Source: an uncultured Oscillospiraceae bacterium
GTDB taxonomy: Bacteria; Bacillota; Clostridia; Oscillospirales; Ruminococcaceae
DNA: 40,142 bases
NCBI GenBank assembly: GCA_949285935.1
Contig: CASEAH010000014.1
Coordinates: 1 to 40,142, forward strand
Direction: 5' to 3'
In this document: piece after piece, positions 1 through 7,985 of the stretch
How positions within the stretch are numbered: the stretch's first letter is position 1
Layout: each line of letters starts with the position of its first letter
Notes under the pieces: model-generated
What the model was told of the DNA's origin: nothing
What the model saw: only the letters and a program-made list of their open reading frames with translations
Database searches by the model: none
Program-made: the position numbers and the translations under genes

Positions 1-180
1 CTGCCCCTTCATAAGCTTACCCTCAAGCCCAACATCCTCATTGCCTGCATCACCCGGGGCGGCAGGATCATCATCCCCAGCGGCAGCGACCACATCCAGG
101 AAGGGGATACGGTCATTGTAGTCACCACCTCGGAACAGGGGATCTGTGATCTCAACGATATCTTTTTGGATCATGCATAA
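1..180 (+). CDS. trkA: TrkA potassium uptake regulatory subunit, C-terminal end (partial)
   Basis: The window opens inside a reading frame that gives 59 residues and stops at TAA 178-180. The segment reads as a TrkA_C (RCK_C) domain: a hydrophobic strand, then ITRGGRIIIPSGSDHIQEGD and a final TVIVVTTSEQG strand, the usual end of cytoplasmic TrkA proteins. TrkA binds nucleotides and gates the membrane channel subunit TrkH. trkH starts 30 bases downstream on the same strand, which supports the assignment. The N-terminal NAD-binding domains lie outside the window. Other RCK_C proteins (for example antiporter subunits) are possible from this fragment alone, but the neighbour makes TrkA by far the best reading. 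Confidence 0.85.
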   Translation: MPLHKLTLKPNILIACITRGGRIIIPSGSDHIQEGDTVIVVTTSEQGICDLNDIFLDHA

Positions 181-210
181 GACTGCCGGCGGAAAGGAAG
201 ATCAGGTTTT

Positions 211-1665
211 ATGAACATACGGGCCATCGGCTTTTTTCTGGGGCATATCCTACGCCTGGAGGCGCTTTTTATGCTTCCGGCCATGGGTCTTTCCTTCTTT
301 TATGGGGAAACCGTGGCAGCCCAGGCTTTTTTTCTCACCATTCTGGTCATCGGCGTTTTTTCGGGGCTGCTGATACTGCAGAGGCCCCGGGATATGCGCA
401 TCCATTCCAAAGAAGGCTTTGTGACGGTGGCCCTGTCCTGGGTGGTCATTTCCATTATGGGCGCCCTCCCCTTCTGGCTCAGCGGCAACATCCCCAGCTT
501 TGTGGACGCCTTTTTTGAGACGGTCTCCGGCTTTACCACCACTGGTGCCAGCATCCTCACCGATGTGGAAGCCCTCCCCAAAGGCCTTCTTTACTGGCGC
601 AGCTTTACCCACTGGCTGGGAGGCATGGGGGTGCTGGTATTCATGCTGGCGGTGGTGCCCATGAGCACCGGCAACGGAGATTCCCTTCATCTGCTTCGGG
701 CCGAGAGCCCCGGCCCCGTAGTGGGCAAGCTGGCGCCCAAGATGTACCGCAGCGCCCGCATCCTCTACACCATTTATGTGGCCATGACCCTGATCGAAAT
801 TTTTCTCCTGCTGTTGGGAGGTATGCCCCTTTTTGACAGTATTACCGTTTCCTTCGGCACCGCCGGTACCGGAGGCTTTGCCATCACCAACACCAGCATC
901 GCTGCTTACCCCAGCTACTATCTCCAGGGGGTCATCGCCGTATTTATGGCGCTGTTCGGTGTCAACTTCGGCATTTACTACCTGATTCTGGCGGGAGATT
1001 TCCGCCAGGCGCTGCGCAGTGAGGAGCTGCGCACCTACTGGGGGATCATGCTGATTTCCACCCTGCTCATCGCCTTCAATTCCGCCAGCCACTTCCCCAC
1101 CCTCTTTGACGCCTTTCACCACAGCTTCTTTCAGGTTTCCTCCATTATGACCACCACCGGCTTTGCCACGGCGGACTTTAACCTATGGCCGGAGTTCAGC
1201 CGGTATCTGCTGGTGCTGCTGATGGTGCTGGGAGCCTCTGCCGGCTCCACCGGCGGCGGCATTAAAACCGCCCGGGTGGTGATCCTGTGGAAGGCTGCCA
1301 AAAACGGGATCCAGAAGATGCTTCACCCCCGCAGTGTCCGGGTTATCAAAATGGAGGGTAAGGTGGTGGAGGATCAGGTAGTGGCGGGAGTCAACGTCTT
1401 TATGACCGCTTACTGCATCATTGCCGCGGTGTCCATGGGTCTGGTGGCTCTGGATAACTTCAGCATGGAGACCACCATTACGTCGGTGCTGGCCTGTCTG
1501 AACAACATTGGCCCTGGCCTGGATCTGGTGGGACCCACCGGCAACTATTCCGCCTTGTCCGACATGAGCAAACTGGTCCTCAGTTTGGACATGCTGGCCG
1601 GCCGCCTGGAAATTTTCCCCCTTTTGCTGCTTTTTGCCCCATCGGTATGGAAGCGGGGACGGTAG
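211..1665 (+). CDS. trkH: TrkH family potassium uptake channel subunit
   Basis: A 484-residue polytopic membrane protein, the normal length for TrkH/KtrB transporters, which move K+ into the cell. The four pore-loop selectivity segments are recognisable: SGFTTTGAS near residue 108, FGTAGTGGFA near 215, MTTTGFA near 313 and LNNIGPGLD near 430. GASAGSTGGGIKT (about 343-355) is the typical conserved stretch after the third repeat. The ATG at 211 follows AAAGGAAG at a workable distance and lies 30 bases after the trkA stop, so the two genes are very probably co-transcribed and form one K+ uptake system. A strong intrinsic terminator follows at 1754-1799. Confidence 0.95.
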   Translation: MNIRAIGFFLGHILRLEALFMLPAMGLSFFYGETVAAQAFFLTILVIGVFSGLLILQRPRDMRIHSKEGFVTVALSWVVISIMGALPFWLSGNIPSFVDAFFETVSGFTTTGASILTDVEALPKGLLYWRSFTHWLGGMGVLVFMLAVVPMSTGNGDSLHLLRAESPGPVVGKLAPKMYRSARILYTIYVAMTLIEIFLLLLGGMPLFDSITVSFGTAGTGGFAITNTSIAAYPSYYLQGVIAVFMALFGVNFGIYYLILAGDFRQALRSEELRTYWGIMLISTLLIAFNSASHFPTLFDAFHHSFFQVSSIMTTTGFATADFNLWPEFSRYLLVLLMVLGASAGSTGGGIKTARVVILWKAAKNGIQKMLHPRSVRVIKMEGKVVEDQVVAGVNVFMTAYCIIAAVSMGLVALDNFSMETTITSVLACLNNIGPGLDLVGPTGNYSALSDMSKLVLSLDMLAGRLEIFPLLLLFAPSVWKRGR

Positions 1666-1753
1666 CCTTCAACCATATGACCGCAGAACGGGAAGAACTG
1701 CTGCAAAATAAAAAGGCAGCAGCGCTCCCCAAAAAGTCAGAAACAATAACGAG

Positions 1754-1812
1754 AATCGGCCCCCTGAAGAAGCTGTCCTGGCTTCCTTGGGGGCCGATTT
1801 TGCGCATGATTT
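1754..1812 (+). terminator. Intrinsic terminator after trkH, possibly bidirectional
   Basis: Perfect 11-bp stem: AATCGGCCCCC (1754-1764) pairs with GGGGGCCGATT (1789-1799); inside it GAAGC/GCTTC extends the hairpin. T-rich sequence follows on the plus strand. The minus strand after the stem is also moderately T-rich (TCGTTATTGTTT), so it may also stop the convergent glycerate kinase operon, which ends at 1942. Confidence 0.8.
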
Positions 1813-1941
1813 TTATTTTTTGCAAAGTTAATGCTGCGCAGCCTCTTATGGCACTTTTTCAGCAACCGCGTTTGGCTTTTTACATGGATGCCTGTCAGCC
1901 GGCAGTGCGCCGCAGAAAGGGCGGGCTGAGACAGAGGCTTT

Positions 1942-3072
1942 TTATTTTACCAGTGCTTTGGCAAAACGGGCGATATCCTCCATGGTCTCGGCATAATCCC
2001 GCTTGCTGCGGAGCCGGGCTTCGGAGAAGGGGACGGCGACCCGGTTGATGCTGAACACTGCGGTGACGCCGGTATCGTACACTTTCTCAATCTCGTCACC
2101 CACGTCGCCTACCACGGCAATGACGGGCTTCTGCTGCTTTTTGGCGCGGCCGGCGATGCCTACCACGACTTTGCCCCGGAGGCTCTGGGAATCCAGCTTG
2201 CCCTCACCGGTGATGATGAGGTCTGCATCAGAAATGACCTGATCAAAATCCACAGCGTCCAGGACCGTCTCAATGCCGGCCTTCAGCTGTCCGCCCAGGA
2301 GGGCGACCATCCCTGCACCCATGCCGCCGGCAGCGCCGCCGCCGGGCAGAGTGCCGATATCCAGGCCCAGGGACTTCTGCACCGCCTTGTCAAAAGCCCG
2401 CAGCTGCTGGTCCAGACGCTCCACCATGGCCGGGTCGGCGCCCTTCTGGGGAGCAAAAATGTAGGCGGCGCCGGTGGGACCCCACAGGGGATTATCGATG
2501 TCGTACATCACCGTGATCTTGCAGTCCTTCAGGATCTCCTTGGCGGGGGCGACGTCGATGGAGTCGATCTCGCTCAGGGTGAAGCCGGTGGGGACAAATT
2601 CCTCTCCCTTGGCGTTGCGGAAGACTACGCCCACTCCTGCGGCAGCGCCTGCGCCTGCGTCGTTGGTGCAGCTGCCGCCCAGGCCCAGGATGATCTCCCG
2701 GCAGCCGTTGGCGGCGGCATGGCGGATCATTTCACCCACACCGTAGGTGGTGGTGGCGCCGGGGTTCTTCCGGTCCTCCACCATAGGCAGGCCGGCGGCG
2801 GCGGCCATCTCAATAATGGCCCGGTCGCCGATGCGGGCATAATAAGTCTCCACTTTGTCAAAATAGGGGCCGCTGACAGTAACGGGGACACGCTCGCCGC
2901 CAATGGCGTAGAGGAAGCACTCCACCGTGCCCTCGCCGCCGTCTGCTACGGGAATCCCCACCACCTGGCAGTCGGGGAAATGCCGGGTGAAGGCCTTTTT
3001 GATCAGCTCACAGGTTTCAATGGAGCTGATGGTGCCCTTAAAAGAGTCAGAAATGGCAATGATTTTTTTCAT
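1942..3072 (-). CDS. glxK: Glycerate 2-kinase (GlxK/GarK family)
   Basis: A 376-residue protein of the glycerate kinase family (PF02595), which phosphorylates D-glycerate with ATP to 2-phosphoglycerate. It begins MKKIIAISDSFKGTISS, the family start, and carries ADGGEGTVECF (near 44) and the glycine-rich GLGGSCTNDAGAGAAAGVG (near 130), both diagnostic. AAAGGACGG precedes the ATG by about 11 bases. It is the last gene of a minus-strand operon with an EamA transporter and a CdaR-type regulator. In enterobacteria CdaR controls glucarate/galactarate/glycerate use including the glycerate kinase genes, so the neighbourhood fits a glycerate or sugar-diacid role. The number 2 versus 3 of the phosphorylated position is from family knowledge only. 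Confidence 0.93.
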   Translation of the reverse strand: MKKIIAISDSFKGTISSIETCELIKKAFTRHFPDCQVVGIPVADGGEGTVECFLYAIGGERVPVTVSGPYFDKVETYYARIGDRAIIEMAAAAGLPMVEDRKNPGATTTYGVGEMIRHAAANGCREIILGLGGSCTNDAGAGAAAGVGVVFRNAKGEEFVPTGFTLSEIDSIDVAPAKEILKDCKITVMYDIDNPLWGPTGAAYIFAPQKGADPAMVERLDQQLRAFDKAVQKSLGLDIGTLPGGGAAGGMGAGMVALLGGQLKAGIETVLDAVDFDQVISDADLIITGEGKLDSQSLRGKVVVGIAGRAKKQQKPVIAVVGDVGDEIEKVYDTGVTAVFSINRVAVPFSEARLRSKRDYAETMEDIARFAKALVK

Positions 3073-3132
3073 GGTATGTTGTCCGTCCTTTCTGCGGATA
3101 ATGAAACATAAAAAGAGGGTGAGCGGTCGGCC

Positions 3133-4296
3133 TCAGCTGTTGGGACGGCCGTGAAGAAGCAGATACAGGATAAAATCCCGCTGGAACCGGTTCTCATTTT
3201 CCAGGCCTGCCAGTTCGGTGAGACGCTTCATCCGGTAGACCATGGTGTTTTTGTGGATATGGATGCTTTCGGCGGCTTTCTGGATGTTCATATCGTTGTC
3301 AAAGTAGGCGTTGATGGTTTCGGGGACCCACTCTTCTCCCTGACCCCGGTCAAACAGGCGCCGCCGCACCTGGCCCAGCATCCGTTCCGTTTCGTCAGGG
3401 GGGATGCACCAGATAAGGGAATCCACCCGGGCCGCCAGGGAGGTGAGATTGTGAACGCCGGAGGGGTAAATGGAGCAGAGCCGGGAGGCCTCCCGGTAGG
3501 ACCAGGCATAGGCCCAGGCACCCCGATCCGCGTAAGCGGCGCCGTAAGCTGCTTTGATCCGCAGGCCCAGGTGTTCCTGCACCGACCGGCACACCCGCTG
3601 CAGGTAACCGGTATCCTCAGCCTCCGGCCCGGAAACATCAGGCCGCCAGGGGCGAAAGATGACATATTCCTGATGGATCATGCCGTAAAGATCTTCTCCC
3701 GGAAGGACCAAGCCCTGCCGGAGGAGGTGTTTCTCAATCTTTTCAAAGCTTTCCACCAGAGCGGAGGTCTCTCTGGGCGGGCGCACCAGGTTGAGCACCG
3801 CCGCCCGCCGGGGTGTTTCCCAGTTCAGGTTCAGCAGCAAAAATTCGTCGCTCATTTCCCGGGGGCCCACTTCCTCCGGATGGCGGACCATCCGATGGAT
3901 CAGCTTGGTACGCAGTTCCCGCTCCACCTGCACCTTTTGGGAGAGGAGCGCCTGTTCGATGGTCAGCTGCACGCACACCCGCACCAGGTTGGCGATGCCC
4001 CGCACCTCCTGGGGATCTCCCACGATCCCCACGGCGCCCACCGTTTCGCCGTCGATGACAATGGGCATATTCACCCCGGGTTTGGAGCCGGGATACCGCC
4101 ACTGCTGGTCCTCGTCGATCTCCACTGTCCGGCCCAGACGGATGGCGTCCAGGGCCCCTTTGTGGCAGTCTCCCACCCGCTCTTTCTCTCCTGATGCCAG
4201 GATGATCCCTTGCTGGTTCATGACATTGACGGACCGGTTGCCGATGAGTTCCATAATGGCGTCTACAATTTTCTGAGCAATTTCAGGGGAAATCAC
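3133..4296 (-). CDS. cdaR: CdaR family transcriptional regulator (sugar diacid regulator)
   Basis: 387 residues, close to the E. coli CdaR length. Residues 1-135 form the putative sugar diacid recognition domain: MISPEIAQKIVDAIMELIG, a VNVMNQQGIILASG segment and a NMPIVIDGETVGAVGIVGDP strand pair. The C-terminus (about 325-375) is a PucR-type helix-turn-helix with AYFDNDMNIQKAAESIHIHK followed by NTMVYRMKRL. The start is a GTG that overlaps the last codons of the upstream EamA gene (GTGA, 4293-4296), with AAGGAGGAG about 10 bases upstream, implying translational coupling. The glycerate kinase lies 60 bases downstream, so it probably autoregulates the operon in response to glycerate or a related acid (inferred). 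Confidence 0.88.
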   Translation of the reverse strand: MISPEIAQKIVDAIMELIGNRSVNVMNQQGIILASGEKERVGDCHKGALDAIRLGRTVEIDEDQQWRYPGSKPGVNMPIVIDGETVGAVGIVGDPQEVRGIANLVRVCVQLTIEQALLSQKVQVERELRTKLIHRMVRHPEEVGPREMSDEFLLLNLNWETPRRAAVLNLVRPPRETSALVESFEKIEKHLLRQGLVLPGEDLYGMIHQEYVIFRPWRPDVSGPEAEDTGYLQRVCRSVQEHLGLRIKAAYGAAYADRGAWAYAWSYREASRLCSIYPSGVHNLTSLAARVDSLIWCIPPDETERMLGQVRRRLFDRGQGEEWVPETINAYFDNDMNIQKAAESIHIHKNTMVYRMKRLTELAGLENENRFQRDFILYLLLHGRPNS

Positions 4297-5273
4297 AGGG
4301 ATTCTTCTCCTCCTTCCGGGGTCCCGGCCACGGCAGCCGCGGGGATCTCAGCGGGCTGCTGGGTCTGGGAGGCCTCAGGCAGCTGCTCCGAAGCAGATTG
4401 TTCTTTCCGGGCCAGACGGCGCGCATCCAGGGAGATGAACAGGGCGGAAAGAATGATCATGCCGCAGCCAATGGCAGACTTGACGGAAAGACGGTCATGA
4501 AAGATGAGGAATCCCGCAGCCAGGGAGGTGACCGGCTCGATCATGTTCAGGACGGAGGCGGTGACGGGCCCCAGCAGATGGATGCCGGTGGTGAGCAGGC
4601 ACAGGGCAAAAACGGTGCAAAGAAGGGACACAGCCAGAATAGCCAGCCAGACAAGAGGCCCGGCGGGCAAACGGAAGGACCCGGAAACCAGGGACTGGGC
4701 TCCAAAAAGAATGGAGCTGAAGAGTGTTACATAGAAAATTACGGTAAAAGTGGGAAGCAGGGAAAAGGCGCTTTTACGGGTGGCGATGACATAAAGGGCA
4801 TAGGTAATACCCGAGCTGACCGCCATAAGGACGCCCGGCACCGACAGGCCGCCGCTGAAGTCGGCCATCAGCACCAGACCCCCCACTGCCGAAGCCATGG
4901 ACAGAATCTTGAAAATGGTCTTGGGCTCCCGATAGAGGAAGATCATCACCAGGGTCACAAAGAGAGGATAGGTAAAGTGGAACATGGTGGCCAGGCCGAT
5001 GGGCACATAGTTGTAGGACTGCGTCAGCAGAAAAGCGGTCATGCCAAAACCGGTGATGCCGAAAAACAGCAGATGGGTAAACTGATAACGGGTGATGCGC
5101 AGGGAGATATGCCGGACCCTGGTAATAACGGCCACTGCCAGGCAGGCAAAGAAAAAACGATAAAAGACCAGGCAGCCGGAAGGAAGACCGGAAGCCAGGA
5201 TAAACTTGGAAAAGACAGGAAGCACGCCATAGGCGACCGAAGCGGCCACAACGGCCAGAATGCCTTTCAACAT
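4293..5273 (-). CDS. EamA/DMT superfamily transporter
   Basis: A membrane protein with about ten hydrophobic helices in two EamA repeats (roughly residues 5-140 and 150-290), the drug/metabolite transporter fold. Motifs typical of the family are VAYGVLPVFSKFILASGLPS in helix 1 and the loop PVTASVLNMIEPVTSLAAGF in repeat 2. The hydrophilic C-terminus is rich in Ala, Glu and Pro. The frame stays open to a GTG at 5306, but the ATG at 5271-5273 places the first helix directly at the N-terminus as in relatives and has a GGATGGTG box upstream, so I prefer it (326 residues). It overlaps cdaR by four bases and precedes glycerate kinase, making it a candidate importer or exporter of glycerate or a related acid; the substrate cannot be read from sequence. 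Confidence 0.85.
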   Translation of the reverse strand: MLKGILAVVAASVAYGVLPVFSKFILASGLPSGCLVFYRFFFACLAVAVITRVRHISLRITRYQFTHLLFFGITGFGMTAFLLTQSYNYVPIGLATMFHFTYPLFVTLVMIFLYREPKTIFKILSMASAVGGLVLMADFSGGLSVPGVLMAVSSGITYALYVIATRKSAFSLLPTFTVIFYVTLFSSILFGAQSLVSGSFRLPAGPLVWLAILAVSLLCTVFALCLLTTGIHLLGPVTASVLNMIEPVTSLAAGFLIFHDRLSVKSAIGCGMIILSALFISLDARRLARKEQSASEQLPEASQTQQPAEIPAAAVAGTPEGGEESL

Positions 5274-5351
5274 GGTACATGACACCATCCGAATTGTATT
5301 TTTCACAAAAGGGTGTTGCGGAACATTTCAAAAAATCGGGAGAACATACCC

Positions 5352-5380
5352 ATTATAGCAAAAGAAAAAGAGGCTTTCAT
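5352..5380 (-). promoter_or_regulatory. Sigma-A promoter of the EamA-cdaR-glxK operon
   Basis: Minus strand: -35 ATGAAA (5375-5380), 17-bp spacer, perfect -10 TATAAT (5352-5357). Transcription would start near 5345, leaving a short leader before the EamA start. Confidence 0.7.
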
Positions 5381-5400
5381 TGTATTACAGCACAAATATC

Positions 5401-5421
5401 GGCGGCTTTCTGCCTGCCGCC
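5401..5421 (-). terminator. Weak hairpin after the CAP-domain gene
   Basis: GGCGGC/GCCGCC arms (5401-5406 and 5416-5421) 35 bases past the stop of the CAP-domain gene. Only a weak T-rich tail (GATATTTG) follows on the minus strand, so terminator function is uncertain. Confidence 0.3.
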
Positions 5422-5455
5422 TATGGCGAGGGCACCAAGATATGCCGGAGGCTGC

Positions 5456-6823
5456 TTATTCCATGACCAGCAGCTGGCACCAGCAGGTATATTCCTCTCC
5501 CTGCCACACCCCCGCGCCCATTCCTGTAAAACGGGCGTCCAGCAGGTTCCGCCGGTGATCGGGGGACGCCAGCCAGGCATCCACCACTTCCCTGGCTGAC
5601 AAAAGAGCATTGGCGGAAAAGAGATTTTCTCCTACCCCGGGATAGCTGAGGCCCACCTGTGCGAAGACGGTATTAAAATTGCTGCCGTCTGGCCGGGTGT
5701 GGGACCAGAGGGTATCCGATTCCCGGGCCCGGAGCATGGCGGGGGTATCCACAGCGGGAATGTGCTTCAAAGGAGGAACTCCCTCCGCTGCCCGGGCCTG
5801 ATTGGTATATTCCAGGATCCCGGCGATCATTTCGTCCCAGGCCGATGTATCCGCAGGAGGGACGGAAAGGGTGGAGTCAGAAACAATGGCGTCCGACCGG
5901 CTCACAGAGACAGGGATCACCAGCTCCCCGGCGGCAAAGCCGGGAGCCTTGGCCCGTACGGTTACCTGGGCGTCAGTCTGTCCCGCGGTAACGGTAAGGA
6001 GATTTCCCTCAATCCGGACGGCTGCGTCCCCTGTCCCCTCCGCTTCAAACGACACTTCCGGCGGGTCGGAAGAAAGGGTTACCTGAGCCGATTCTCCGGG
6101 GGCCAGGACCAGGCTTTCCCGGTCGGCGGACACCTGGATCACCGGAAGAACCTCTACCTCCAGCGTCAGGACCGCATCCTGATACCGGGAGGCGGAAGCG
6201 GTCACCGTCAGCGTTCCCTTGCCAACCCCCAGAGGGGTCAGGGTGAGGGTATTCCCTTCCAGCGCCGCCGCGGCCACGCCCCCGCAGCCGGAGTCGTCCA
6301 GCTTCAAAAGCGCATCCGGCGCTCCGGCCCGGATGGCCAGTTCCTTGGGGGTCCCCCCTTCCGCCAGCAGCAGGGTGGTGCCGTCGGCAAGGGGTTCTTC
6401 CTGGGAAGGCAGGGAAACTTCCAGGGTCATGGAATGGAGAGCCACCTCCACCGGCCAGGTGCAGACGGCATCCCGGTAACCAGGAGCTGAAAAGGTAAGA
6501 GAAAATTCCTGGGGGCCCTCCCGGGAACAGGTAGCGGTCAGAACCCCCTTATCAGCATCCCAGACAAGATCCGCAGAGTCAGGGGCGGACGCCCCGGCAA
6601 CCCGGACGCTTTCCACCTGGGGCAAAACCGCCTCCAGGGAAGTGGGGGTATCTATTTCCAGCACAATGGGGTCTTCCCTGCTGACTGTGCCGTCCTTTAC
6701 TGTTCCGGGAGCTTTGCCCCCCAGGAGGACCCCCTCCAGGGGCATTTGTTTGGGCAGCAGCCACCAGATAGCCAGCAGAAAAAACGCCGCGGCCAGGCCC
6801 CCAAAAAATATTTTCCGATTCAT
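5456..6823 (-). CDS. Membrane-anchored or secreted CAP-domain (SCP/PR1) protein with Ig-like repeats
   Basis: 455 residues from the ATG at 6821-6823, chosen because it gives a clean signal/anchor (MNRKIFFGGLAAAFFLLAIW) and has AAGGAA upstream; the frame extends 17 codons further without such a start. Residues ~35-330 look like several beta-sandwich (bacterial Ig-like) units with recurring segments such as LVLAPGESAQVTLSS and VTASASRYQDAVLTLEVEV. Residues ~345-455 are a CAP domain of the YkwD type: YTNQARAAEGVPPLKH, SHTRPDGSNF, GVGENLFSA and SPDHRRNLLDARFTGMGAG, containing the conserved His and Glu residues of the CAP cavity. The role is extracellular but not specified by the sequence. It stands alone between a repeat-rich gap and the EamA operon. 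Confidence 0.87.
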   Translation of the reverse strand: MNRKIFFGGLAAAFFLLAIWWLLPKQMPLEGVLLGGKAPGTVKDGTVSREDPIVLEIDTPTSLEAVLPQVESVRVAGASAPDSADLVWDADKGVLTATCSREGPQEFSLTFSAPGYRDAVCTWPVEVALHSMTLEVSLPSQEEPLADGTTLLLAEGGTPKELAIRAGAPDALLKLDDSGCGGVAAAALEGNTLTLTPLGVGKGTLTVTASASRYQDAVLTLEVEVLPVIQVSADRESLVLAPGESAQVTLSSDPPEVSFEAEGTGDAAVRIEGNLLTVTAGQTDAQVTVRAKAPGFAAGELVIPVSVSRSDAIVSDSTLSVPPADTSAWDEMIAGILEYTNQARAAEGVPPLKHIPAVDTPAMLRARESDTLWSHTRPDGSNFNTVFAQVGLSYPGVGENLFSANALLSAREVVDAWLASPDHRRNLLDARFTGMGAGVWQGEEYTCWCQLLVME

Positions 6824-7463
6824 AAAAAGTTCGTTTCCTTCCCGTGCCCTGCCAAACCAAAAAGGACAGGGCAAAAGCTTTCTGCAGTCCCTTTCCGCAG
6901 TGGCAGCCTGCTTTCGGTTTCCTCTATGGCCCCCGCTCTGTTGTCAAGGGCCTGTTTTTTTCCATGCAACCCTTGCACACCTTCTTGCAGCGCCGTTCCC
7001 GGCCATCAAAGGGGATCCGGTGACCCGACGGTTTCCGCCGTCTGGTGGGGATACTTTTCCCATACCGGGTATGGAGAGTATTTGGCGTATCCTTCAGCCC
7101 CCCGGGAAACTGCAAAAGATTCCGATGGCGGCGTTGCCTTTGCCGTTCCGGGAAGGGCTTTTCGCACCGGAGACAGGAATTTATCTCTGTTTTGCTCCTG
7201 CGCCATTCCTGGGCCGTCCCTGCAGGCCGGCAGGTTCCCTGCCCCGCTGCCAGGTATCCGCTTTTTAACAGGAAGAGAAATTTGCCTCTGCCTTATTCCT
7301 GCGATATTTCCAGACCACCCATGCAGACTGGCAGGTTCCTCGCACGCTGTTTGACAGCTGTTTTTATGCCGGGAACGAAAATTTAACTTTGCTCCTGCGT
7401 CATTCCTGAGTTGCCCCCGCAGACCGGCAGGTTCCCCGCCCCGCCGTCCGGGTGCTTTTCCCA
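6824..7463. other. 640-bp gap without a gene, containing diverged repeats
   Basis: No credible gene: all frames are open for short stretches but none has a start with a ribosome binding site or a recognisable protein. The part next to the CAP gene (6840-6960) should contain its minus-strand promoter; TTGACA is present near 6942 but I find no matching -10 at the right distance. The part 7180-7450 is made of three similar ~100-bp units, listed separately. Confidence 0.6.
7180..7450. repeat. Three diverged ~100-bp tandem units
   Basis: The core GCAGRCYGGCAGGTTCC occurs at 7222-7238, 7323-7339 and 7419-7435, and the preceding YTCCTGCG at 7195, 7296 and 7392, so the same order recurs at periods of 101 and 96 bases. 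Each unit also starts with an AATTT...CTCTG/CTTTG box. The copies differ at many positions, so this is an old duplication. The last unit ends just before the tadA stop codon. Confidence 0.7.
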
Positions 7464-7970
7464 CTAAAGGTGGGAGAATGGAGAGATGTCCTGCCGCTGT
7501 TCCGGCACTGCCCTCTCTTCCTCTGACCTGCGGGAGCAGAAAAATTCCCGCAGGAGGGCGGCGCATTCCTCGGCCATGACCCCGGGGAGAATATAGGGGG
7601 ACGGACCCAGATCCAGAGCAAACAGGTTGATCCGGGAGCCAAGGCATCCGGCGGCAGGATCCGACGCGCCATAGACCACCCGTTCCACCCGGGCGTTAAG
7701 CGCCGCTCCCGCGCACATGGGGCAGGGTTCCAAAGTTACATAGAGAGTGCAGCCTGTCAGCCGCCACGAGCCCAGCGCACGGCTGCCGGCCTGCAAAGCC
7801 ATCAGTTCCGCATGCCCCAGAGGGTCCCGGAACTGCTCCCGGGTGTTTCTGCCCCGGGCAATGATCTTTCCGTCCCGCACCAGAACAGCTCCCACGGGGA
7901 TCTCGCCTTCCGCCAGGGCCAGCCGGGCCTCCGCCAGAGCCTGCTCCATAAAATACCGGTGATCGGTCAC
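7464..7970 (-). CDS. tadA: tRNA-specific adenosine deaminase TadA
   Basis: 168 residues. TadA deaminates adenosine 34 to inosine in the anticodon of tRNA-Arg(ACG) in the cytoplasm. The zinc site is intact: HAE (GHAELMALQAG, near residue 53, with the proton-shuttling Glu) and PCPMCAG (near 83). The N-terminus MTDHRYFMEQALAEARLALA and GEIPVGAVLV are typical. The start is GTG with AAGGAGG just upstream, overlapping the stop codon of the CPBP protease gene 15 bases before, so the pair is co-transcribed. The C-terminal 25 residues after EFFCSRR are charged and not part of the conserved fold. Confidence 0.95.
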   Translation of the reverse strand: MTDHRYFMEQALAEARLALAEGEIPVGAVLVRDGKIIARGRNTREQFRDPLGHAELMALQAGSRALGSWRLTGCTLYVTLEPCPMCAGAALNARVERVVYGASDPAAGCLGSRINLFALDLGPSPYILPGVMAEECAALLREFFCSRRSEEERAVPEQRQDISPFSHL

Positions 7971-7985
7971 TTAAGCTCCTCCTTT

